NCBI GenBank assembly: GCA_030374805.1
Contig: JARGSG010000200.1
Span: 806,001-870,000 of the forward strand
DNA: 64,000 bases
Source of the DNA: Gracilaria gracilis
Lineage: Eukaryota > Rhodophyta > Florideophyceae > Gracilariales > Gracilariaceae
Direction of reading: 5' to 3'
The position numbers were made by a program, and so were the translations under genes. The notes below the pieces were generated by a model. That model had not been told where the DNA came from. It did no database searches and saw only the letters and a list, made by a program, of their open reading frames with translations. Positions 21,811 through 32,610 of the stretch are shown here, piece by piece. Position 1 is the stretch's first letter; each line of letters starts with the position of its first letter.

Positions 21811-21817
21811 CTTTATA
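21811..21817 (-). promoter_or_regulatory. TATA box of the Cys-rich gene
   Basis: TATAAAG on the reverse strand, about 45 bp before the first ATG and about 90 bp before the ATG that best fits the signal peptide. Confidence 0.5.
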
Positions 21818-24800
21818 CTGCAGCCAAACATGTGCAACAAAGTGCATTCGAAAGATCCTCCTTTGGTCTTTTCACTTGCTCCAACCCTATGTCATACGTA
21901 ACTTGTTACAAAAGTCTCCTTTCAGGGGCACCTCTAGAACTTGTTCAGTGCCTGTTCTATAATAATAGCATTCTACTAACTGTAAGTTGTGGTCTGAAAA
22001 GTGCCTACAAAATTGAGGAGTGCTTTGACAACTTGTTTTTTCGAGGAGAAGTTCGAAATCTGCGAGCGCCTTTGGTGGCAACCGGCGAATTTGTTGGGGA
22101 ATGTGCGAGCACAATGCATTGCTGGCTCTCAGCGAGTTGAGACGATGATTCGTCGCGTGCCAACACCTCATCATGATGAGCTCTGTAACGCCATTTTTCT
22201 GTCGACGAACACAACCTCTGTCATCGATCGCTGAACTCTTTAAGTATCTGATCTTGTTGCTCGTCGGCCGAGGTTGTAACTTACATCTAGTAAGTGCACG
22301 TGGGCCATCGGTGGAGCCAAGCTGGTTTAAAAAGCGGGGAGTGGCGAAGCGTACGCCTTTTCTCGACAATTCATCCCATCAGCCTTGAACTTAAACCTAC
22401 CAACGGAATCGGGTCATGTGAACCAAAATGCCCGCTAGTGGTGATTAGTTTCACATGAGGTATTTTTTGTGAATAGTAACTAGGTCTTTATGGCACGGGT
22501 AGAAGAGGATCATGAACTTTGGCATTCGGAGCATCATGACAAAGCGGAAACGAGCTCAACTTGCAGTGCTTATAGCTTCGTAGATATCTGTATTTTTTTT
22601 CGTTCCGGTGGGCTTCACGTTTTGCATTCACCCATAGTGGATCGCCGAATGCCCCAAGTTGTATGTGCCTTCGGCAGACCCTAGTTCACTGCTGTCGTCC
22701 GACTAACTTCTTAGTGTTTCAAAGTGCATGGAGACCTATCTATCATAAGTGCAATGGTTTTGTTCGCCATATCTCAAGTCATACAACACAGTACCTTGAA
22801 AAGTTGTGACCGAGTCCCTACTCTTTTGCTTGGCAGAAAATCGTTACCGCCAAGGAATAGTAATAGTAACTTGACCAGAATTAATTTTACATCGTGATGG
22901 CACGGGAAAGAATAATCTTGTACGAGCTTTGCATGAAACTGCAATCACGCGTTTCTGAACAGAGCCACGAGCTGCATGTTAATCGACATTAGAGATCATA
23001 CTCTTTGATCTGTCTCTGACAAACGCAGGGTGTGCCATGTTTACTACGCATTTGGCGGTGTGCTCTCTTCCGCTCTGCGTCGCAAGCAGCCCTCCGCTGG
23101 ACAGGGGGCCCATCGAACTCAGCGCCGCCGATGCTGCTCTTCAACACTGGCCGGACTCACGGCTCACCTTCGCTAATGCCCGAAATCACCCCACTAATTG
23201 TAGTAACTTCTTCTACGCCCATGCCCATTTCTGCCGCCAGCATCAGAACATTTAAAGCGCCGTTATATTCATTCTTCTCCGTCATCCCATGCTTCACCAT
23301 GTGTTTTCTCTACTGGAGGAGCGTCATCGGTGGAGCGGCTCCAGTCTCGCGCGCAAGTTTGGCAAAGTGGCCAACGTCCTTTCGTTTCTCAACGGCGTGG
23401 GTATAGCGAAGATCGGCTTGGGGCCCCCGCGAAGTGCAACGAGGGGGAGCTCGGGACGGAAACGAAAGACGATGGGCGATACTGTCGGCAACTGTAAGTG
23501 TGTTTGTGAGGGCTATCAAATTGATGGGGATGCAAATCTCGTTCTCGCATCTCGTCAACATGTGTCATCGTGTCAGTCTCCGCGAACGTGTACGTGTACG
23601 CGTGCGCTTGTTGGACAACGCATGCGTCACATATCTACTGGGAGCGATAGTTGGCTGTAAATGCGTCCTGCAAACTGGCTTTGAAAGCTGGTGCGGGGTG
23701 TAATGCGCAGACAGATGCTCGCGATCCGTTTCATACACAAATGGTTTGATTTGCTGTTGAGAAAAGAGTTTACAAGTACATGGTAATAAATAAGCTTTGC
23801 AACTCCAGTGACTTTATCTGCTCTCGTCACTCTACGTGTTTCTGCATACAGGGAGAGCTGATTATCATCCCGTCGAGGAGAGGACCACATCGTGACTGAT
23901 CGTTCACGATCGTGATTTAGTTTTACTCACATATCTGTACCCAATGCTCGCCTATCTCAGCTACTAATGAGCGCCAGTTTTCCTTTTTTGTGACCAAGCT
24001 CGGGTCGCCAACAATCTGTTTTATACTCGCAACTTGATATTCTTTCAGTACAACTCCGTACACGGAATTGTCTGTTTCTACCGTCGATATTGCTCCCGGT
24101 GTGAACGAAATGGTGAACCAAATCGATGGGTTCATAAGGTGCGTCATGCGCGTTGTGACTGCCATCCCCAATGATGACGATGGACTTGGGAGCACAGTGA
24201 AGCACAGTACCAAGTTGGGTGGTGCGTTCTTCAATGCCAGCGGCCACGTTTGTTCTCCGCGAATTAGGTGATCGCGGTGATGTGAACGTGCAAGAGGAAT
24301 TGATCAACGTCGTTGGTTATTGCACTGATAACCGTGCTGTCCGTATCGCGGTACTGCACAGCAGCGCATAGAGAGCGAGCGTTTGTGGATATGAGACCAG
24401 CCACCATAATGACGTACTGCTATTGATCGGCAAATTATGTGGCGATCAAAAAAGCACTGCCATCGAGCGCAAAAAAAATACGGGAAGCGCAGTGATGCTC
24501 CGTTGCGTTGTAGACGGCTGGTACTGGCGTGGCTGATGTGATCACGCTGCCGGAAGAGCACAAAGCAGAAGAAAGGAGGAAAGCGGGTGACACAAGTTCA
24601 TGTTTGAGAGCATTTGAAGCATTTTGAAGTACTTGCACTTGCTGTGAGAAGCGACGATGCACGGCTATGGTTGCGAGCTCTATATACGGTCCACAGCGTC
24701 CCCCTCTCGCCAGAAATCGCAATAGATTGCTGTTTATTGATTGCTGTTGCATCCGCGTTGTTGACGGCTTGAACGCGAAAAAAGCGCGTTGCGTATAGCA

Positions 24801-26164
24801 GTGAGGGGCAACCCCAAGTTGGCAGTACGTTTGCGTGTATTGCTCCGAAGTGCGCCATCAGAACTGATGGGGCTTTTGCGCCAATGGTGCAGTGGTTGCT
24901 GACGAAGGCACGCATATGCGCTGATGATGTTTGCTTGCATGTTTGTTGCGAAGGATGGGCAGGTCAAGTTGTGGCAGCGATGATGCGTAGCTGGAAAAAG
25001 AGTGTGAGGAACGCGCCATTGGCAGTCAAGAGCGGTAGGTTGCTTCCGCACGGCTTGGAAGGAAGAGGGGGACAGAGCGGGTGGAGTAGTGCGGCATGGC
25101 CGCGGCGTGCATTGTGGTTGAAGGCGATTGAGGACGAATGATTGTGTTCTCGCGATAACGGGTTGGTTTGGATGTGAAATAGAAGAGCAGAGATGGAGGT
25201 GTGTTTGTTATGACACGCTGCTGCGGCGTATGTTGGGAGTCGATGTCGTTTGTGTTTGGAATGTTGGTGCATCGGATGGCTCAGCTTTGGGCGCAAAGAG
25301 GCAGAATGCATAAAGTTGTGAATCAACAGCGAAGCGTTGTAGTGATTGCACGAAGAAGAAAACTGCTTGACGTTGTTCAACACACGTTGGCTCTGGAACG
25401 AGTTGGGGGCGCAGTTGAACAAGAAGGCAAAAACTGACACGCACGCCGCGCGTTCGCAGAGCAATCGAATGGCCAAAAGGCCAAAACGTTTGCTGAAATG
25501 TTTGGCAAGGTTGCGCGCGATTTGAACAAAACGCAGATTTTCGTGCGTATGTTTCCCTCTTTTTCTTTGTGCTGCAGCTCGCGCAAATCGCGGACGCGCG
25601 CCCCGACGAGCGTGGTGCCAACTTACTGACGTGCGTGCGGCGGCAGCGTTGGCGGCGGCTGGCGAGGAGTGACGTGCGCCAACATCCCGCCGCGCGGCGC
25701 GCCATTAAACGCGCCGCGGCATGGCACGGCGACGACGCGCTTGAAGTTTGCGTGCACGCCACGTGTTGCCACACGGCGGGATCGCCTAAACCGTGCGGCG
25801 CAGCCAATTTGCCTCTGTGCCAGCCAAAGCGGCGCCATTCAATTACAGTCAGCACCGCCGCAAAAATAGAAAATCGGACGCAGCGCGCGTGCACGGCGCG
25901 CGGCTCGCGCGCGCGCGCCACGTGCGCCACGCGGCGCGCTCACCGCCGCGCTGGTGAGCCGGCGCGCGCGCCGCCGCACGTAGCCGCTGCGCGCCGGCGC
26001 CGCGCCTTTCGCGCAGAAACTGCTCGACGCCTCGCGCGACCCGCCCGCCGCCGCGAGCGCGTCCGGTCGACGTGTCGCCGCGCGCCCGCGCGAGACGCAG
26101 CGCCACTCAGCCAGCTGCCCACGCGCGCGCGAGTCTGCGCGCCGCTTCCACCGGCCTCGCGCGC
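21818..26164. other. Long stretch without a supportable gene
   Basis: Many short frames overlap on both strands. A reverse-strand piece near 23170-23420 has a faint dehydrogenase-like look but is interrupted (see rejected items). From about 25600 the sequence becomes very GC-rich and rich in CG dinucleotides, with arginine/alanine frames in all phases that reflect composition only. This GC rise leads into the promoter of the 26300 gene. Confidence 0.45.
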
Positions 26165-26170
26165 TATAAA
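26165..26170 (+). promoter_or_regulatory. TATA box of the small secreted protein gene
   Basis: TATAAA in a GC-rich setting (GCGCTATAAAGCCGC), 130 bp before the ATG at 26300. It is the only AT-rich hexamer in the surrounding several hundred bases. Confidence 0.6.
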
Positions 26171-26255
26171 GCCGCTCGCCGCCGCCTTCGGCGAGGCGAG
26201 CCACTTGTGCGCCTCCGCAGCTCGCATCGTATCGCGCTTGACCCCCCTCCCCCTT

Positions 26256-26280
26256 CCCCCCCCCCCCCCCCCCCCCCCCC
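26256..26280. repeat. Poly(C) run of 25 in the 5' leader
   Basis: Unbroken run of 25 C, preceded by further C-rich bases from 26242, ending 19 bp before the start codon. The exact length is prone to sequencing error. The complementary G run could form a quadruplex. Confidence 0.9.
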
Positions 26281-26299
26281 TCTCCCGCCCTCCGCCGCC

Positions 26300-26701
26300 A
26301 TGACGCGCTGCGTGTGCGCGCTGCTGTCGCTGCTACTGACCGCCGCCGCCTTCGCGCAGGCGCCGCAACCCGTGGGCGTGGGCGCGCAGTTCCTGCAGCC
26401 GCTGCCGCCGCCGCCGGCGTCGGCGCCGGCGCCCATCGGCGAAAACACGCTGCTGCCGGGCAGGACGCCGCGCTCGCCGCTGTTCGGCGCCACCGCCGCG
26501 TCGGCACCGTCCACGCGCCCGCCGCGGCGCACGGCCGCCGCATCTGCTGCCGTGCGCGCCACGCCGGTGCCGCGGCCCGACGCTGGGGGCGACGACGACG
26601 ACGAGATGGACGCCGCGCCCGTGCCGTCGCCCGAGCCGCCGCGCCGCAGCCGTCGCAAGCGCTTCTTCTTCCTCCCGTACTACTACTGGGGCGGCTACTG
26701 A
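26300..26701 (+). CDS. Small secreted proline-rich protein with basic site and aromatic tail
   Basis: 133 codons from the ATG in a GCCGCCATGAC context; the frame is open further upstream but this Met starts a classical signal peptide (MTRCVCALLSLLLTAAAFAQA). The mature part is rich in Pro, Ala and Arg, has an acidic patch (GGDDDDEMD) and ends in a basic cluster RRSRRKR followed by FFFLPYYYWGGY. A furin/kexin-like cut after the basic cluster would release a 12-residue, very aromatic peptide. No homologue recognised. GC content is far above the rest of the window. Confidence 0.65.
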   Translation: MTRCVCALLSLLLTAAAFAQAPQPVGVGAQFLQPLPPPPASAPAPIGENTLLPGRTPRSPLFGATAASAPSTRPPRRTAAASAAVRATPVPRPDAGGDDDDEMDAAPVPSPEPPRRSRRKRFFFLPYYYWGGY

Positions 26702-26939
26702 GCACCGCCGTGTAATTCAATTACATAGTCGCACCATAAATGCACAGTAATTTATTAATAACAACCAATCCACGTAATTGTCTTGTCCTTGTTATGCGAG
26801 GCAGTTGCACTGCTGTGCGTGTGTACTGGCACTCAGTAAGTTACAACGGTACCCGTCCGGGCCCGAGTCGCCGACAGGTGCGTGCGCACCACGTTCGGTT
26901 ATCGACCGTACATTGTGCGATGCCAAATCCCATGGTCGT

Positions 26940-27488
26940 TTACCGCTGAATTTGACAGAATCGAAGGCCACGGCCAGATATGTAACAGAAGCCGAACTTG
27001 CCGGTGCGGTAAACCCTACCACGCCGCATATCCGGCAGCACATCCGGCACATCTGCAGTGCCAAGACACTGACGGTGATGTTGCGAGTCGCTGAGCTCCA
27101 TTTTGCTCGAGCCCCATGGACAGGGCGGCGGATGCGGCACACAAGTCGAGTCGTCCAAACTGCACACGTGCGCGCTGCCATCCTGAAGCCAAACGACGGC
27201 GCTCGCACTGCCAAACGAAACGGCATATGGATCACCGGGGAGGGGGAAGTGGTGCGTGGCCACGCGCGCCGCCACGTCCCACACGCGCAGCGTCCTGTCC
27301 TCTGACGCCGACGCCAGGCGCGTGCCGTCCGCGCACATCGCCACGCACGTGACCGACCTTTCGTGGAGCAGCGGCTCCCCAACGATGACGCCGCGCTGCG
27401 TGTCCCACACGCGCACGCCCATGTCCACCCCCAACAGCCCCGAAGCCGAGGCGGCGCGCGTCCCGTCCGCGCTCATGGCCACGCATGA
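26940..27488 (-). CDS. NB-ARC-WD40 gene, 3' part (last WD40 repeats)
   Basis: Continuation of the reverse-strand gene at 34267-37680, cut off by Copia-A. It starts in mid-blade (CVAMSADGTRAASAS), holds two clear WD40 repeats (VRVWDTQRG; LRVWDVAAR) and a degenerate third, and ends after a non-WD tail of about 70 residues. Leaving out Copia-A and one copy of the CATGA duplication, the host frame runs on unbroken from VSC to VAMSADG, so the gene was intact when the element arrived. Upstream codons seen in this frame beyond 27488 belong to the LTR. Confidence 0.8.
   Translation of the reverse strand, partial: SCVAMSADGTRAASASGLLGVDMGVRVWDTQRGVIVGEPLLHERSVTCVAMCADGTRLASASEDRTLRVWDVAARVATHHFPLPGDPYAVSFGSASAVVWLQDGSAHVCSLDDSTCVPHPPPCPWGSSKMELSDSQHHRQCLGTADVPDVLPDMRRGRVYRTGKFGFCYISGRGLRFCQIQR
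27484..27488. other. Target-site duplication of Copia-A, left copy (CATGA)
   Basis: CATGA directly before the 5' LTR; the same five bases follow the 3' LTR at 34262-34266. Five bases is the usual duplication for copia elements. Confidence 0.9.
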
Positions 27489-27718
27489 TGTAGCCATATT
27501 AGGCGCCAGCCCAACTGCGTGGGTGGCACCTTGCAGGAGATTACCGCAACGGGAATCACAGACGTAGAAAGACTGTCTTTGTCTTCCTAGCAGTAGTCGT
27601 AGAGTAGTATAAAAGTAAAGACAGAAATGCAACTCTCTTCTGACGAGTACACACACTCAGTCATCATCAACATCAAGTTTCATTTATTCAACAGTTCAAT
27701 TGCGCATCTTGCGCCACA
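27489..27718 (+). repeat. Copia-A 5' LTR
   Basis: 230 bp, TGTAGCC...GCCACA, with TATAAAAG near 27610. Matches 34032-34261 at 228 of 230 positions by hand. Confidence 0.95.
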
Positions 27719-27905
27719 TTCGCGAATTAAGCCGCATTTCTGCGCCCAGAGCCTACTCTGCAGTCTACTCCTACCCAGTACAAGTTCACCTATAGTGTCT
27801 TTTACTGCGTTCGAGCCTGCTGTCTTTAAGACAAAGAGTTTCAAGTAAGTTTTACTGCTCAAACCACTCGCTACGACTACGTACTAACCTACGTTTTCCT
27901 ACCCA

Positions 27906-28632
27906 GTGTCTTCCTCTTCGGAGTACTCCTCCGTTCCGGAGACCCCCCCGTACCCTGCAGTGTTGAATTTGGAGGCCGTTGAAGTCGATCCCTACATTCA
28001 GGCGAATTGCTACTGCCCTGCTACACCCTCCCCGCTACGGTTATCACCCGCACCGTCTGACGAACCACTGCACGCCGGTCCCACCTCTCCAGGGCTCTCC
28101 GACGCGGCGCCTCGCCCATTGACCCCCGCGTGGTCCACCGCGTCTCTCGACGACGACGGATTTCGAAAGTCACCCTCGTTGCCACCCCCTCCCCGCCCGC
28201 ACAAACGACGCCCCAGAGGCACGTGCCACGGCGCATCGAGAAACACCCGTCCCACCCCGGCATTGTTGCCCGTGCAACGTCATCCGTCACCGCCGTACAG
28301 TACCCCTGCAGCCTTGCTATCGCCCCCACGTGGCATAAAGCCAATCGACGCCGGCGCCGCGATACAAATTGAACGCGTGGCAATTGCAAAGCAAAAGCGA
28401 AAAGCGAAAAGTAAGAAAATTTTTTACTTGCCACTGCGGCGCTGTCGGCCACACTAAGGCTACTTACAGGGTGCATCTAAAAGGGCGTAAGCATCTAGCT
28501 TACACGCGCCGGACCGTTTCCGTGGACCAGAGGTCGTGTAGACCTTGTAGGGAAACATTCAACACGAAGATTGATCTGGACCGCCACCGCTCAGGCCGCC
28601 GCCACCGAAGTGTTGTGAATAAGCTAAAGTAA
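27906..28632 (+). other. Copia-A leader: proline-rich zinc-finger accessory region
   Basis: Ahead of gag lies a Ser/Pro-rich coding region (SSSSEYSSVPETPPYP...) followed by a basic stretch and two U1/matrin-like zinc fingers (F-x-C-x-C...H-x5-H; then C-x2-C-x12-H-x5-H near DLDRHRSGRRH). Such a region is not part of the standard copia set. A similar arrangement occurs in Ty3-B at 58107-58664. It could be a captured host nucleic-acid-binding gene; that is inference. Confidence 0.6.
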
Positions 28633-28889
28633 ACTAGTTTTTTTACACATTTAGCAATACTTTCTTTATCTATTCTAGTTTTATCAATACAAACTTCTTC
28701 AAAACCACAAAAACCCAAGTAAAAACCATAAAACTTATCAAAAATTAACAAAAAATACATAAAACATTAAAAAACAATAAATTATAGATTATTATTTTAA
28801 TATTAGCCAATATTTTGAAAATTTCATAGTATAATAATTTATTTTTTGATCATTTTTTTGAAGTTTCCATTTTCCATTAGAAAAAAACT

Positions 28890-30680
28890 TGGAGATTTTA
28901 AATATGGTTTTTGACCGTCAAACCCCTCCTGTGCTTCGCTCAAGGACCCCAAGTGCCCCTCCGAGGAACTCACCGCAGGCAGGAGAGCGAAACCCAACCG
29001 GATCTCACCTCCAATCAGGATCAAACGCCGGACCTTCAAACCCGGGGCCTTCCAATCCAGAAGCTTCCGCAAGGACTCCTACCAATCGTAACACGGACTC
29101 GTCTAGTTCTCCGATGCCTACGAATAACGTTTCCATTCATCGTCCATTCTACTCTCCCTCCGGGTACTACCCCCAATCCTCCGCTTCGTTCACCCTTTCC
29201 TCCCCCGGGATCATCAATTCCCCCCATCTCCCAATATGGGCCATCAAATATTCACACGAACCTCTTTGGAGAACATTTGATCATACACAATGAACCGCAG
29301 CTTAATCTTTGGGAAGCTATTCGATCCTATCAACTGGATATTCCAAACCTCACCGGAAATCAAATTGTTCGAGAACTCCGCAATGATTTCACACCCGAAC
29401 AGTTATTTCAGAACGAATTAACTCAAAATCTGAGTCTATTCAGCTCTTTGGCTAGGCTGATTAATCGTCTTGGTGGAAATTTGTCCAGTAATTCAAACCG
29501 TACACTCCCTCGTCTTGCTCATACAATTTATATCAACCATGAAGATATTAATGCAGCTATGAAATTACTTGACGACTCACAAGGAATTCTTTCGCCACAG
29601 GCACAACCACCTGTTGAGAATCCTATTCCTTTCCGCCTTGTTGACCCCCCTTCTACTGGTACAATCCCTCTCACCACCAATTCTCCTCCTGAAGAACCTG
29701 CGCATGTCAATACCATACACATTCGAACTCATCGTCAAAATTCTCAAGACCACCCTCCTAATCGGAATGAGTCGAAGCCTAATTATTCTAAATTAGCACA
29801 CAGTGGTGGCAATGCGCTTCAAAGATAAGTCCTCTAAATTTTCTGGAGCAATTGGTGAATCTTGGGAAGAATTCTTTAGGGAATACAAATTAGCCCTGGC
29901 TGACTACGATGTTCCCTCGGACAGGCAAATTTCCTTTATGCACCATATCCTTCGTGACAAGGATAAGAGATTCTTCTTGGAAAAGATATTCGACTCGTGT
30001 TGATTCACTCGATATGGCAAATGATCTCATGGAAAACCAATACAATTCTACTGCTAGAAAGAAACGAATTGAAAACCAATTGAACGCCATCCGTTTTGAA
30101 AGTTACGAGAAAAACGAAGGCAGCAGTACCAAGGCTTTGGAAACACTTGAAGCTGACATTTCTAAACTTGCACCGCAAGGTCCTGCTCATTGTCAGTCTG
30201 AAGCCTGTCGTATTGGATTTCTCCGTAAGGCCGTTGTCGGCAACACTTGGGCCACACTTCCTATTGCACGTTTGGACACTGAACAGCTTAACTTCCAAGA
30301 ATTCTACACCCAATTGGAATGTGCCATCCAACGTGAGAATGAAGAGAAGATAGCTCGAAAAGAAACCAACCCATTTGGTTCCTCATCCAAGTCCAAACTG
30401 TTCGACACAAATTACAATTCTGGCCCTCCCGCTCGTTACGGTCGATACAAGCACAATCGAAAGAACTATCGAAACAACAATCGCTTCCGCAAGAATGTAA
30501 TTTGCTTTGGATGTGGTGAAGAAGGTCACGTAATCAGAAATTGTAAGAACCCCCAGGATCTCGCCACAGTCGCCTCCCGTAAGGTACAACATCTTCAACG
30601 TTCTGGTAAATTCAACTCACAGAACAAAGCCCTCAAAACACGTACTGTACGAGCTTTGCACCCAAACCCAGGATGGTAGT
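28890..30680 (+). other. gag: Copia-A gag region
   Basis: Pro/Ser/Asn-rich N-terminal part, then a helical gag core (e.g. LALADYDVPSDRQISFMHHIL) and one CCHC knuckle (C-F-G-C-G-E-E-G-H-V-I-R-N-C) near 30505-30545, followed by a basic and then acidic linker. Part of a broken element. Confidence 0.75.
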
Positions 30681-30729
30681 GAGGATGAATCAGATTTTGA
30701 AGACCCGAACACATTCTTCGAAACAAAAG

Positions 30730-31950
30730 ATGTGCCCGATGATGCCTTACAGGCTAATGACGAAGGAGATTCTGACTCCGACGAAATCATTGACGAACAG
30801 CCCGATCCTTTCAAGACTTGCTACACGCAATTTGACATCGACAACTCCACCTCACCTTTGGACTTTGGCCAAACTCGCAAAGACGCACTGAAACGCAAAC
30901 TTCACAGTGTTCCAAAAGGTACAGCACATAAACTTCGAAGATATTTGAAACGCAAATTTACGTGTTTTTTGGTATCAAAGGACGAGTTGGAATTCTCTTG
31001 TTATGAGGAATTTAATGGTGGATGTCTCGATATTGGCGCACAACGCTCTGTCATTGGTCATAAGCAAGCTAAAGCATATTGCACCAAGTACGGTATCGAA
31101 GTGAAGAAACGCAAAAGCAACATTCTGTTCCGTTTGGGAGACAACATTTTCAACAGCATTGCCCAGATCCCCATCCGAATTTTCGCACCGCAAGGACGCA
31201 TCATAAAGCTAACGGTCGACGTTATTGATTGTGATATCCCATTTCTACTTGGCCTAGACTTCCTTGATCGAGAAAAGATCTACGTCAATAATGTCGACAA
31301 CCTGTTGGTGTGCAATAATGGATGGGAAATGCCTTTGACACGTAAATTAGGACGCATTTATCTCGAGATGAATGAATTCCAAACGTTATTCAGCAAAAAT
31401 GAATTACGTCGTTTGCATCTTCACTTCTATCATCCATCAGTGGAAAAGCTCTTCAATCTTCTTAAACGAGCTAAACCAGAAGAAGCAAACAAAGAGACAA
31501 GAGAACTGCTTACTTCCATTAGCAAAGCTTGTCAGGACGTGTCAACGTTTCACTCCAAAACCACAGCGCTTTCGTGTTTCATTTCCACATGGTGTAATCT
31601 TCAACCAGGACCTAGCTATAGACTTATTTACAATTAATAAGAAGGCCGTGTTACATGTAGTTGATATTCACACACACTTCGGTGCCCGCTCGATTCCCTC
31701 GAAGGACAATCACTGGATGATATCTGGAATACTTTTCTCAACTGTTGGGCTCAGGTTTACACTGGATACCCGGACTCGATCCGTTGTGATCAAGGATCTG
31801 TTTTCACTTCCCCGAAATGGAAAGACAAACTGGATGAATTTGGAATTGACTTTCGCCTTTCTGGCGTGGAAAGCCATAACTCAATCGGTGCCGGTGAACG
31901 TTATCACGCACCCCCTACGTCGTATCTTTAACAAAATTAAATACGATGCA
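30730..31950 (+). other. Copia-A protease and integrase region
   Basis: Retropepsin-like motif C-L-D-I-G-A-Q-R-S-V-I-G near 31024 and a following I-P-F-L-L-G-L-D-F segment. An integrase N-terminal finger (H-F-Y-H-P-S-V) near 31420 and core pieces (AIDLF; GAGERYH in another phase) follow. The order protease-integrase places the element in Ty1/copia. Confidence 0.7.
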
Positions 31951-32610
31951 GATATTGAACAACGATGATCTCATTCTCGCTACAGCTGTCAAAGCTATGA
32001 ACGATACCATGAACCCTGAAGGCCTCGTCCCCATCCCTTCTCGTATTTGGAGTTCTCCCCCCGTTTTCCAGGCATTCACACTCAACTGCCAGACCAGGAA
32101 GAGCGCATGCAAGCTCTGTTAACCGCGCGTTCAGAAATGGAAATCATTTCAAATGAACTACGTTTGAAAACTGCCCTGGACTCACGTCTACCAGAAGCAG
32201 TTCACCATGACTACACTCCAGGTGACATGGTGCTCATCTTTCGAGAAAACGTTTCCCCAAACTGGACAGGACCCTTCAAAGTCACCCGTATTGAAGGCAA
32301 GCAGATTTTCGTTCAGAAAGAGAATGGCGAAGTACAACATAGCGTTCATCAAGCTAAGCCACACGTAAACGAAAACTCTAATGACCAATTAGAGAAGACC
32401 AAATCAGTGCCGAATAACATGGAGCATTTACTCAATTATTGCTTCTCCTCAATTCAACACATTTATAACCGAAGTTCTGAAACCGAACGACCCCCGTAAA
32501 GACTATCCTGAATTCTTGAAAGCCAAGAAAAAAGGAAACTGAAGGATTAGTGAAACGAGGAACTTGGAAAGAAATTAGTAAATCTGAAGTACCAACCGAC
32601 GCCAATATCA

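Noticed and set aside
23170-23561. Reverse-strand stretch KRKDVGHFAKLARETGAAPPMT, recalling the C-terminus of 3-hydroxyisobutyrate dehydrogenases
   Set aside because: The frame is interrupted within the region, no Rossmann part is found nearby and the likeness is limited to about 25 residues.
23923-24307. Two overlapping reverse-strand frames of 103 and 116 codons
   Set aside because: Mutually exclusive phases, no family resemblance.
24304-25930. Several reverse-strand frames of 85-240 codons
   Set aside because: They overlap each other in different phases and change character with local composition; no domain seen.
25569-26720. Arg/Ala-rich frames of up to 293 codons on both strands around the GC island
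   Set aside because: Very high GC removes stop codons in all frames; only the 26300 frame has a signal peptide, an ATG context and a TATA box.
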